Assembly (NCBI RefSeq): GCF_045679555.1
Contig: NC_092091.1
Coordinates: 94,322,743 to 94,386,742 of the forward strand
Source of the DNA: Salvelinus alpinus
Lineage: Eukaryota; Chordata; Actinopteri; Salmoniformes; Salmonidae
DNA length: 64,000 nucleotides
Direction: 5' to 3'
The stretch's first letter is position 1. Every line of letters starts with the position of its first letter. Positions 54,361-64,000 of this stretch are shown in pieces. The notes beneath the pieces are model-generated. The model was not told the origin of the DNA. It saw nothing but the letters and a program-made list of their open reading frames with translations, and did not search any database. Both the position numbers and the translations under genes were made by a program.

Positions 54361-55420
54361 ACCATACCTGTAACTACCTGTATTTACTGTTTAGTTGTAA
54401 TACCATACCTGTAACTCCCTGTATTTACTGTTTAGTTGTAATACCACACCTGTAACTACCTGTATTTACTGTTTAGTTGTAATACCATACCTGTAACTAC
54501 CTGTATTTACTGTTTAGTTGTAATACCATACCTGTAACTACCTGTATTTACTGTTTAGTTGTAATACCATACCTGTAACTACCTGTATTTACTGTTTAGT
54601 TGTAATACCATACCTGTAACTACCTGTATTTACTGTTTAGTTGTAATACCATACCTGTAACTACCTGTATTTACTGTTTAGTTGTAATACCATACCTGTA
54701 ACTACCTGTATTTACTGTTTAGTTGTAATACCATACCTGTAACTACCTGTATTTACTGTTTAGTTGTAATACCATACCTGTAACTACCTGTATTTACTGT
54801 TTAGTTGTAATACCATACCTGTAACTACCTGTATTTACTGTTTAGTTGTAATACCACACCCGTAACTACCTGTATTTACTGTTTAGTTGTAATACCATAC
54901 CTGTAACTACCTGTATTTACTGTTTAGTTGTAATACCACACCCGTAACTACCTGTATTTACTGTTTAGTTGTAATACCATACCTGTAACTACCTGTATTT
55001 ACTGTTTAGTTGTAATACCACACCTGTAACTACCTGTATTTACTGTTTAGTTGTAATACCATACCTGTATTTACTGTTTAGTTGTAATACCATACCTGTA
55101 ACTACCTGTATTTACTGTTTAGTTGTAATACCACACCTGTAACTACCTGTATTTACTGTTTAGTTGTAATACCATACCTGTAACTACCTGTATTTACTGT
55201 TTAGTTGTAATACCACACCCGTAACTACCTGTATTTACTGTTTAGTTGTAATACCACACCTGTAACTACCTGTATTTACTGTTTAGTTGTAATACCACAC
55301 CTGTAACTACCTGTATTTACTGTTTAGTTGTAATACCACACCTGTAACTACCTGTATTTACTGTTTAGTTGTAATACCATACCTGTATTTACTGTTTAGT
55401 TGTAATACCATACCTGTAAC
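54361..55420. repeat. 41-bp minisatellite, about 26 copies
   Basis: The unit is TAATACCATACCTGTAACTA then CCTGTATTTACTGTTTAGTTG. Variants are CCACACC, CCCGTAAC and two copies lacking TAACTACCTG. It runs directly into the next, GGAGGGTTAGG, array. Confidence 0.97.
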
Positions 55421-55592
55421 GGAGGGTTAGGCTTGGGGACGGAGGGTTAGGCTTGGGGACTGAGGGTTAGGTGTAGGAACGGAGGGTCTGGTTTAGGAAC
55501 GAAGGGTTAGTTTTAGGAACGGAGGGTTAGTTTTAGGAACGGAGGGTTAGGTGTAGGAACGGAGGGTTAGGTTTAGGAACGGAGGGTTAGGG
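55419..55592. repeat. 20-bp GGAGGGTTAGG array, about 8.5 copies
   Basis: The unit is GGAGGGTTAGGTTTAGGAAC with GCTTGGGGAC and GTGTAGGAAC variants. GGGTTAGG is telomere-like in composition, but the 20-bp period is not telomeric. It is G-rich on the + strand. Confidence 0.93.
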
Positions 55593-55698
55593 CAAGATCC
55601 AGGTTAGTTATAGTTTAAGTCAGGTTAAAGTTTCAGAACAAGGCATTTTCTGCTGGTTAAAAATACACTTCCTTAATATGTAACTCTGCTGCTACTGA

Positions 55699-56060
55699 CT
55701 GGGGTTGAAACCAAGGACCATCTGCGCCCTACGAGACTGTCTTAGTCCACTATGAGACTGTCTTAGTCCACTATGAGACTGTCTTAGTCCACTATGAGAC
55801 TGTCTTAGTCCACTATGAGACTGTCTTAGTCCACTATGAGACTGTCTTAGTCCACTACGAGACTGTCTTAGTCCACTACGAGACTGTCTTAGTCCACTAC
55901 GAGACTGTCTTAGTCCACTACGAGACTGTCTTAGTCCACTACGAGACTGTCTTAGTCCACTACGAGACTGCCTTAGTCCACTACGAGACTGCCTTAGTCC
56001 ACTACGAGACTGCCTTAGTCCACTACGAGACTGCCTTAGTCCACTGAGCTGAAGGCCTTC
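55699..56060 (-). other. tRNA-like (SINE-type) sequence split by a 21-bp array
   Basis: On the - strand GGCCTTCAGCTCAGTGG (56057-56041) resembles an RNA polymerase III A box, and CCTTGGTTTCAACCCC (55716-55701) resembles a B box. The DNA between them is a 21-bp tandem array. Without the array the two boxes would be spaced roughly as in a tRNA or tRNA-derived SINE head. The match is partial, and the element is presumably dead. Confidence 0.45.
55729..56045. repeat. 21-bp minisatellite, 15 copies
   Basis: The unit is CTACGAGACTGTCTTAGTCC plus A, with TATGAG and CTGCCTTAG variants grouped at opposite ends. The period is divisible by 3, so the - strand reads SGLRQSR repeated; there is no sign that it is translated. 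Confidence 0.95.
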
Positions 56061-56111
56061 AGGCTGATCATTATATGGATGTTGTTTACTGAGTCCTCTC
56101 TTGTACGTACT

Positions 56112-56112
<1 letters not shown>

Positions 56113-56147
<35 letters not shown>

Positions 56148-56229
56148 CGAATAGAACACAGAGTAGCATGGAAGAACCTGATAGTCAATGAGTGAATCTA
56201 AACTGTGTGTGTGTGTGTGTGTGTGTGGT
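56113..56229. repeat. CA and GT tracts
   Basis: A CA tract (about 56113-56142) and a GT tract (about 56203-56227) in opposite orientation are separated by about 60 bp and could pair as an inverted repeat. Confidence 0.85.
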
Positions 56230-56342
56230 GTAAGCGTGTTGGAACTTGCACAGTCACTGAAACAAACACGCCAGACTTCTTAAGAAACACATGCTGACCC
56301 ACCCGGCCTCCTCTGTAAACACGCTCCACCAGAGCCAACGCC

Positions 56343-56643
56343 CTCCACACACACACACACACACACACACACCCACACACACCACACATTACACACACAC
56401 ACACACACACACCACACACACACCACACACACACACACACCACACACACACCACACCACACACCACACACACACACACACACACCACACACACCACACAC
56501 ACACACAAACTGTTACACACACACACCACACACACACACCACACACACACACCACACACCACACACCACACACACACACACCACACACACACACACCACA
56601 CACACACATTACACACACACACACACACCACACATTACACACA

Positions 56644-56701
<58 letters not shown>

Positions 56702-56857
56702 ACACACACATTACACACACACACACACACATTACACACATTACACACACACACACACACACACCACACACACACTGTCACACACACACACTGTTACACA
56801 CACACACTGTTACACACACACACTGTTACACACACACACGGACACACACACACACTG

Positions 56858-56894
<37 letters not shown>

Positions 56895-56912
56895 ACACAC
56901 CACACACACACA
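56343..56912. repeat. Degenerate CA-rich microsatellite
   Basis: About 570 bp of CA repeats are interrupted by CC and TT steps. CACTGTTA units recur every 18 or so bases at 56773-56870. Cysteine/valine- and histidine/threonine-rich frames here are artefacts. Confidence 0.95.
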
Positions 56913-56930
56913 GAGGGAGCCTGACAATAA

Positions 56931-57561
56931 CAGTGGGTGTTACCTGTATCTAGAGGTGAGACTGGGGGGTGGGGGGTCCAGTCTGATCTCAGTGGGTGTT
57001 ACCTGTATCTAGAGGTGAGACTGGGGGGGGGGGAGGTGTGCAGTCTGATCTCAGTGGGTGTTACCTGTATCTAGAGGTGAGACTGGGGGGGGGGGGGGTC
57101 CAGTCTGATCTCAGTGGGTGTTACCTGTATCTAGAGGTGAGACTGGGGGGGGGGAGGTGTGCAGTCTGATCTCAGTGGGTGTTACCTGTATCTAGAGGTG
57201 AGACTGGGGGGGGGGGGGTGTCCAGTCTGATCTCAGTGGGTGTTACCTGTATCTAGAGGTGAGACTGGGGGGGGGGGGGGAGGTGTCCAGTCTGATCTCA
57301 GTGGGTGTTACCTGTATCTAGAGGTGAGACTGGGGGGGGGGTGTCCAGTCTGATCTCAGTGGGTGTTACCTGTATCTAGAGGTGAGACTGGGGGGGGGGG
57401 GTGTCCAGTCTGATCTCAGTGGGTGTTACCTGTATCTAGAGATGAGACTGGGGGGGGGGGGTGTCCAGTCTGATCTCAGTGGGTGTTACCTGTATCTAGA
57501 GGTGAGACTGGGGGGGGGGGGGTCCAGTCTGATCTCAGTGGGTGTTACCTGTATCTAGATG
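56931..57561 (+). repeat. 59-62-bp array with donor-like site and G-run, about 10.5 copies
   Basis: The unit includes GTGGGTGTTACCTGTATCTA, GAGGTGAGACTGG, a G-run of 6 to 14 and CCAGTCTGATCTCA. AGAG|GTGAGA in nearly every copy is a strong 5' splice-site consensus in the gene's sense orientation, and each is followed by a G-run of the kind known to act as an intronic splicing enhancer. Length differences lie mainly in the G-run. The array ends 170 bp before exon 5. Confidence 0.95.
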
Positions 57562-57731
57562 TATCTAGACTCAGGGGCCACCCGTTGGGGAACCCTGGAC
57601 TCAGGGGCCAGAGAATGGGGTCTATAGTAGCATAGATGGACACTAATGAATTAACTGGTCTCTCTCTACTCCCTCCCTTCCTCTGTCTCTCTCCCTCCCA
57701 TTTCTCCCCCCCCCCCCCCTCTCCATCTCAG

Positions 57732-57905
57732 ACAGGGATGACTGTCCCTTAGACGGTAGGGGCGTGTCTGCAGACGGATCACTGGGCGTGGTTCCGGAGG
57801 AGAGGAAGAAACGTGGCGGAGCAGAACTGAGAGAGCTGTGGAGGAAGGCGGTCCTACAACAGATACTACTACTGAGAATGGAGAGAGAGAACCACAAGAT
57901 ACAGG
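57732..57905 (+). CDS. tbc1d1: tbc1d1 coding exon: start of helical segment before the TBC domain
   Basis: An exon of 174 bp, acceptor CTCTCCATCTCAG after a C-run and CT tract. It is entered in phase 1, which matches exon 4, and left in phase 1 at AGG|GTAACA. It encodes (D)RDDCPLDGRG...VVPEERKKRGGA, then ELRELWRKAVLQQILLLRM, then ERENHKIQ. The human counterpart has EEKK...ELRELWQKAILQQILLLRM, then EKENQKLQ. This basic, leucine-rich stretch leads into the TBC (Rab-GAP) domain, expected in exons beyond the window. The donor is ambiguous: the last 43 bp of the exon and 8 bp of intron are repeated about 88 times downstream, and later copies are in the same phase. I chose the first copy because its NHKIQ end agrees best with the family. 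Confidence 0.9.
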
Positions 57906-60900
57906 GTAACACACAGATACTACTACTGAGAATGGAGAGAGAGGACAAGATACAGGGTAATACACAGATACTACTACTGAGAATGGAGAGAGAGGACAAG
58001 ATACAGGGTAACACACAGATACTACTACTGAGAATGGAGAGAGAGAACAAGATACAGGGTAATACACAGATACTACTACTGAGAATGGAGAGAGGACAAG
58101 ATACAGGGTAACACACAGATACTACTACTGAGAATGAGGAGAGAGAACCACAAGATACAGGGTAACACACAGATACTACTACTGAGAATGGAGAGAGAGA
58201 ACAAGATACAGGGTAATACACAGATACTACTACTGAGAATGGAGAGAGAGAACAACAAGATACAGGGTAACACACAGATACTACTACTGAGAATGGAGAG
58301 AGAGGACAAGATACAGGTTAACACACAGATACTACTACTGAGAATGGAGAGAGAGGACAAGATACAGGGTAACACACAGATACTACTACTGAGAATGGAG
58401 AGAGAACAACAAGATACAGGGTAACACACAGATACTACTACTGAGAATGGAGAGAGAGGACAAGATACAGGGTAACACAGATACTACTACTGAGAATGGA
58501 GAGAGATAACAACAAGATACAGGGTAACACACAGATACTACTACTGAGAATGGAGAGAGAGAACAAGATACAGGGTAACACACAGATACTACTACTGAGA
58601 ATGGAGAGAGAGGACAAGATACAGGATAACACACAGATACTACTACTGAGAATGGAGAGAGAGAACAACAAGATACAGGGTAACACACAGATACTACTAT
58701 TGAGAATGGAGAGAGAGGACAAGATACAGGATAACACACAGATACTACTACTGAGAATGGAGAGAGAGAACAAGATACAGGATAACACACAGATACTACT
58801 ATTGAGAATGGAGAGAGAGGACAAGATACAGGATAACACACAGATACTACTACTGAGAATGGAGAGAGAGAACAAGATACAGGGTAACACACAGATACTA
58901 CTACTGAGAATGGAGAGAGAGGACAAGATACAGGATAACACACAGATACTACTACTGAGAATGGAGAGAGAGGACAAGATACAGGATAACACACAGATAC
59001 TACTACTGAGAATGGAGAGAGAGAACAAGATACAGGATAACACACAGATACTACTACTGAGAATTGAGAGAGAACAACAAGATACAGGATAACACACAGA
59101 TACTACTACTGAGAATGGAGAGAGAGGACAAGATACAGGATAACACACAGATACTACTACTGAGAATGGAGAGAGAGGACAAGATACAGGGTAACACACA
59201 GATACTACTACTGAGAATGGAGAGAGAGGACAAGATACAGGGTAACACACAGATACTACTACTGAGAATGGAGAGAGAGAACAACAAGATACAGGGTAAC
59301 ACACAGATACTACTACTGAGAATGGAGAGATAGGACAAGATACAGGGTAACACACAGATACTACTACTGAGAATGGAGAGAGAGGACAAGATACAGGGTA
59401 ACACACAGATACTACTACTGAGAATGGAGAGAGAACAACAAGATACAGGGTAACACACAGATACTACTACTGAGAATGGAGAGAGAGGACAAGATACAGG
59501 GTAACACACAGATACTACTACTGAGAATGGAGAGAGAGGACAAGATACAGGGTAACACACAGATACTACTACTGAGAATGGAGAGAGAACAAGATACAGG
59601 GTAACACACAGATACTACTACTGAGAATGGAGAGAGAGGACAAGATACAGGGTAACACACTGATACTACTACTGAGAATGGAGAGAGAGGACAAGATACA
59701 GGGTAACACACAGATACTACTACTGAGAATGGAGAGAGAACAAGATACAGGGTAACACACAGATACTACTACTGAGAATGGAGAGAGAGAACAAGATACA
59801 GGGTAACACACAGATACTACTACTGAGAATGGAGAGAGAGAACAAGATACAGGGTAACACACAGATACTACTACTGAGAATGGAGAGAGAGAACAAGATA
59901 CAGGGTAACACACAGATACTACTACTGAGAATGGAGAGAGAGGACAAGATACAGGGTAACACACAGATACTACTACTGAGAATGGAGAGAGAGGACAAGA
60001 TACAGGGTAACACACAGATACTACTACTGAGAATGGAGAGAGGACAAGATACAGGGTAACACACAGATACTACTACTGAGAATGGAGAGAGAGAACAAGA
60101 TACAGGGTAACACACAGATACTACTACTGAGAATGGAGAGAGAGAACAAGATACAGGGTAACACACAGATACTACTACTGAGAATGGAGAGAGAGAACAA
60201 GATACAGGGTAACACACAGATACTACTACTGAGAATGGAGAGAGAGAACAAGATACAGGGTAACACACAGATACTACTACTGAGAATGGAGAGAGAGGAC
60301 AAGATACAGGGTAACACAGATACTACTACTGAGAATGGAGAGAGAGAACAAGATACAGGATAACACACAGATACTACTACTGAGAATGGAGAGAGAGAAC
60401 AAGATACAGGGTAACACACAGATACTACTACTGAGAATGGAGAGAGAGGACAAGATACAGGGTAACACAGATACTACTTCTGAGAATGGAGAGAGAGAAC
60501 AAGATACAGGGTAACACAGATACTACTACTGAGAATGGAGAGAGAGAACAAGATACAGGGTAACACACAGATACTACTACTGAGAATGGAGAGAGAGAAC
60601 AAGATACAGGGTAACACACAGATACTACTACTGAGAATGGAGAGAGAGAACAAGATACAGGGTAACACACAGATACTACTACTGAGAATGGAGAGAGAGA
60701 ACAAGATACAGGGTAACACACAGATACTACTACTGAGAATGGAGAGAGAGAACAAGATACAGGGTAACACACAGATACTACTACTGAGAATGGAGAGAGA
60801 GAACAAGATACAGGGTAACACAGATTCTACTACTGAGAATGGAGAGAGAGGACAAGATACAGGGTAACACACAGATACTACTACTGAGAATGGAGAGAGA

Positions 60901-62405
60901 GGACAAGATACAGGGTAACACACAGATACTACTACTGAGAATGGAGAGAGAGGACAAGATACAGGGTAACACACAGATACTACTACTGAGAATGGAGAGA
61001 GAACAACAAGATACAGGGTAACACACAGATACTACTACTGAGAATGGAGAGAGGACAAGATACAGGATAACACACAGATACTACTACTGAGAATGGAGAG
61101 AGAGGACAAGATACAGGGTAACACAGATACTACTACTGAGAATGGAGAGAGAGAACAAGATACAGGGTAACACACAGATACTACTACTGAGAATGGAGAG
61201 AGAGGACAAGATACAGGGTAACACACTGATACTACTACTGAGAATGGAGAGAGAGGACAAGATACAGGGTAACACACAGATACTACTACTGAGAATGGAG
61301 AGAGAACAACAAGATACAGGGTAACACACAGATACTACTACTGAGAATGGAGAGAGAGAACAAGATACAGGATAACACACAGATACTACTACTGAGAATG
61401 GAGAGAGAGAACAAGATACAGGGTAACACACAGATACTACTACTGAGAATGGAGAGAGAGGACAAGATACAGGGTAACACAGATACTACTACTGAGAATG
61501 GAGAGAGGACAAGATACAGGGTAACACACAGATACTACTACTGAGAATGGAGAGAGAGGACAAGATACAGGGTAACACACAGATACTACTACTGAAAATG
61601 GAGAGAGAGGACAAGATACAGGGTAACACAGAGATACTACTACTGAGAATGGAGAGAGAACAACAAGATACAGGGTAACACACAGATACTACTACTGAGA
61701 ATGGAGAGAGAGGACAACAAGATACAGGGTAACACACAGATACTACTACTGAGAATGGAGAGAGAGAACAAGATACAGGATAACACACAGATAATACTAC
61801 TGAGAATGGAGAGAGAGGACAAGATACAGGATAACACACAGATACTACTACTGAGAATGGAGAGAGAGGACAAGATACAGGATAACACACAGATACTACT
61901 ACTGAGAATGGAGAGAGAGGACAAGATACAGGGTAACACACAGATACTACTACTGAGAATGGAGAGAGAGGACAAGATACAGGGTAACACACAGATACTA
62001 CTACTGAGAATGGAGAGAGAGGACAAGATACAGGGTAACACACAGATACTACTACTGAGAATGGAGAGAGAGAACAAGATACAGGGTAACACACAGATAC
62101 TACTACTGAGAATGGAGAGAGAGGACAAGATACAGGGTAACACAGATACTACTACTGAGAATGGAGAGAGAGGACAAGATACAGGATAACACACAGATAC
62201 TACTACTGAGAATGGAGAGAGAGGACAAGATACAGGGTAACACACAGATACTACTACTGAGAATGGAGAGAGAGGACAACAAGATACAGGATAACACACA
62301 GATACTACTACTGAGAATGGAGAGAGAGAACAAGATACAGGGTAACACACAGATACTACTACTGAGAATGGAGAGAGAGAACAAGATACAGGGTAACAGA
62401 TACTA
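57906..62405 (+). repeat. 51-bp minisatellite made from exon 5 end plus its 5' splice site
   Basis: Each unit is CAGATACTACTACTGAGAAT, GGAGAGAGAGAACAAG, ATACAGG and then GTAACACA: about 43 bp of exon 5 and 8 bp of intron. About 88 copies run head to tail. As 51 is divisible by 3, units translate in frame as QILLLRMERENKIQGNT. Some copies carry AACAACAAG (54 bp), some lost two bases of the GA run and shift frame, and about 17 by eye have GGATAAC, which removes the donor GT. Read-through from exon 5 stays open for four units and stops at 58109-58111. Most copies keep a potential donor. Confidence 0.95.
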
Positions 62406-62680
62406 CGACTGAACAGCAGCTGTTTGAGGTTATTTGAGGATATAGACGGAGAGTCATGACCTCAGTCAACCCTGCTCATCACACACACACCTCGGTGAAA
62501 CTGGCGTGTCTCTGGCAACCGTAAAGTGATCGTTAATTGTTCTCTAGGTATTCAACAACACGTTTGTAACATTAAATACCTAGAAGGCAGATGTTGTCAT
62601 CGGGTGTGTGTGGTCTTACCTGGTGAAGGTACAGTTCAGCTGAGGTTGTGCCGTGTGTTGCCAGGGGTAACGCCCGACCT
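62406..62680. other. Unique intron with a 10-bp inverted repeat
   Basis: TCTAGGTATT (62543-62552) and AATACCTAGA (62575-62584) are perfect inverted repeats with a 22-base loop. No coding exon is visible here. The next tbc1d1 exon must lie beyond 64000 or be unrecognised. Confidence 0.5.
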
Positions 62681-62930
62681 CATGGCGGTTAACGCTTTGG
62701 GCCAGTAACCGAAAGGGCGCTACGATGAATCTCTGAGCCGACAAGGTGGGAAAAATCTGTCGATGTTGCCTTGAGCAAGACACTAAACCCCTAATGGATC
62801 CAGGGTCACGGTTAATAGTGGCTGACCCCCCCCCCCCCCCACCCTCTCTCTGACCCCCCCCCCTCTCTCTCAGACCCTGACCCCCCCCCCCCCCCCTCCG
62901 ACGGTGTCTCAGGAGGAGTATTGTAATTAA
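62681..62930 (+). mobile_element. tRNA-derived SINE remnant, salmonid type
   Basis: GGCGGTTAACGCTTTGGGCC, AGTAACCGAAAGG, a damaged B-box region (GCTACGATGAATCTCTGAGC), AAAAATCTGTCGATGTTGCC, TTGAGCAAGACACTAAACCC and GGTGTCTCAGGAGGAG follow in the order expected from a common salmonid SINE-like element. It is diverged and expanded internally by C-runs (about 62826-62840, 62855-62863, 62881-62897). Identification is from memory of the family. Confidence 0.7.
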
Positions 62931-62957
62931 TATAATTAATCACACACAGAATATCAC

Positions 62958-63655
62958 AGCATATGTTTTACTGTCCTGGTGGGGAACTAAAATTAATTTC
63001 CATTAAACATCGTTTTTTCCCCTGACCCTGATTCTAACCCTGATTCTAACCCTGATTCTAACCCTGATTCTAACCCTGATTCTAACCCTGATTCTAACCC
63101 TGATTCTAACCCTGATTCTAACTCTGATTCTAACCCTGATTCTAACCCTGATTCTAACCCTGATTCTAACCCTGATTCTAACTCTGATTCTAACTCTGAT
63201 TCTAACCCTGATTCTAACCCTGATTCTAACCCTGATTCTAACTCTGATTCTAACCCTGATTCTAACCCTGATTCTAACTCTGATTCTAACCCTGATTCTA
63301 ACCCTGATTCTAACCCTGATTCTAACTCTGATTCTAACCCTGATTCTAACCCTGATTCTAACCCTGATTCTAACCCTGATTCTAACCCTGATTCTAACCC
63401 TGATTCTAACCCTGATTCTAACCCTGATTCTAACTCTGATTCTAACCCTGATTCTAACTCTGATTCTAACCCTGATTCTAACCCTGATTCTAACTCTGAT
63501 TCTAACCCTGATTCTAACTCTGATTCTAACCATCATTCTAACCATCATTCTAATCCTAACCCCTAAACCTAAAATTATCCTTAGTCCTCGTGGGGACCTG
63601 GGAAATGTGGAGAAGGGAGACATGTTCCTTGTTTTACTGTCCTTGTGGGGACTTT
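62958..63655. other. Fish dispersed repeat around a telomere-like array
   Basis: GTTTTACTGTCCTGGTGGGG near 62965 and GTTTTACTGTCCTTGTGGGG near 63632 are near-identical direct repeats flanking the 12-bp array. TCCTCGTGGGGACCTGGG at about 63584 is a related motif. Such TGTGGGGAC elements flanking CCTAACCCTAA-type runs are familiar from fish introns. Confidence 0.5.
63022..63560. repeat. 12-bp array TTAGAATCAGGG (on - strand), about 45 copies
   Basis: The + strand reads CCCTGATTCTAA repeated, with a CTCTGATTCTAA variant. Its right end grades into CCATCATTCTAA and then CCTAACCCCTAAACC, a telomere-like degenerate sequence. The Val-Arg-Ile-Arg frame on the - strand is an artefact. Confidence 0.96.
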
Positions 63656-63672
63656 TGAGGATTTCCAGTACG

Positions 63673-63816
63673 AGGGAGGAAGGGGAGGAAGGGGAGGGAG
63701 GGAGGGAGGAAGGGGAGGGAGGGAGGGAGGGAGGAAGGGGAGGAAGGGAGGGAGGAAGGGAGGGAGGGAGGGAGGGAGGAAGGGGAGGGAGGAAAGGGAG
63801 GGAGGGAGGGAGGGAG
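63673..63816. repeat. Polypurine GGGA/GGAAGG tract
   Basis: About 145 bp of GGGAGGGAGG and AAGGGG repeats form a single-strand purine run able to form triplex or quadruplex DNA. A second GA/G-rich run lies at about 63912-63958. The rest, to 64000, shows no gene. Confidence 0.93.
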
Positions 63817-64000
63817 AGGTCTATTCTTTTGGAACATCTGTGTGTAATGTTTACTGTTCATTATTTTATTTATTTTTTCACTTGCTTTGGCAACGATAAC
63901 ATATGTTTCCCATGGAGGGAGAGGAGAGGGGAGAGAGAGAGAGGGAGGGGGGGGGGACAGAAGCCATGTTCTCTTCTCCTCTCATCTCTGTTGATATCGG

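Noticed and set aside
56198..56953. Cysteine/valine- and histidine/threonine-rich frames
   Set aside because: They are translations of a degenerate CA microsatellite.
63003..63623. 206-codon Val-Arg-Ile-Arg repeat frame
   Set aside because: It is the 12-bp array read on the - strand, with no other coding evidence.

Overview
The window is vertebrate, almost certainly teleost, genomic DNA. Roughly nine tenths of it is tandem repeat by my span-based estimate. Two dispersed elements point to a salmonid or pike-like (protacanthopterygian) fish: a fragment at about 14552-14656 that looks like an interspersed repeat common in salmonids, and a tRNA-derived SINE remnant at about 62681-62930. This placement rests on remembered repeat families, not on a search. 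There are no bacterial-type genes. The very long open frames between 2.7 and 14.5 kb are repeats that happen to lack stop codons.

One real gene is present, on the + strand: five internal coding exons of tbc1d1, a Rab GTPase-activating protein that controls GLUT4-type vesicle traffic and is a target of Akt and AMPK. The exons lie at 34177-34508, 34947-35051, 37162-37269, 37544-37671 and 57732-57905. All five have consensus-type splice borders and their phases join without conflict (0/2, 2/2, 2/2, 2/1, 1/1). They encode the phospho-regulated linker upstream of the TBC domain: a 14-3-3/Akt-type RRRAST site, two frame-preserving cassette exons matching the long (muscle) isoform, the RRHSWRQQIFLRVATPQK block, and the start of the helical segment ELRELWRKAVLQQILLLRM. 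The PTB domains should lie upstream and the TBC domain downstream of the window.

Layout. 1-14.5 kb: a 58-bp repeat, a 46-bp array, an 8.3-kb purine-only-like 22-bp array and a 54-bp array, separated by long GT/CA tracts. 14.67-29.8 kb: a 15-kb, 38-bp satellite with nested higher-order duplications, ending in a 100-N assembly gap. 29.9-31.45 kb: a 29-bp array. 31.45-33.34 kb: a dead Tc1-like transposon on the - strand in which two separate coding segments have each become a minisatellite. 33.34-37.67 kb: tbc1d1 exons 1-4 with a 42-bp array between the two cassette exons. 37.7-57.7 kb: one 20-kb intron made of 37-, 31-, 47-, 20-, 41-, 20-, 21- and 59-bp arrays plus CA tracts. 57.7-62.4 kb: exon 5 and a 4.5-kb 51-bp array that is a multiplied copy of the end of exon 5 with its 5' splice site. 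62.4-64 kb: SINE remnant, a 12-bp telomere-like array and GA-rich DNA.

The most notable signal is that several minisatellites are built from splice sites of the host gene or from splice-site-like units: the exon 5 donor (about 88 copies), the exon 4 acceptor (3 copies, two of which would give premature stops), a 20-bp polypyrimidine-CAG unit (about 39 copies) and a 59-bp unit with an AG|GTGAGA donor (about 10 copies). Whether any are used in splicing cannot be told from sequence alone.
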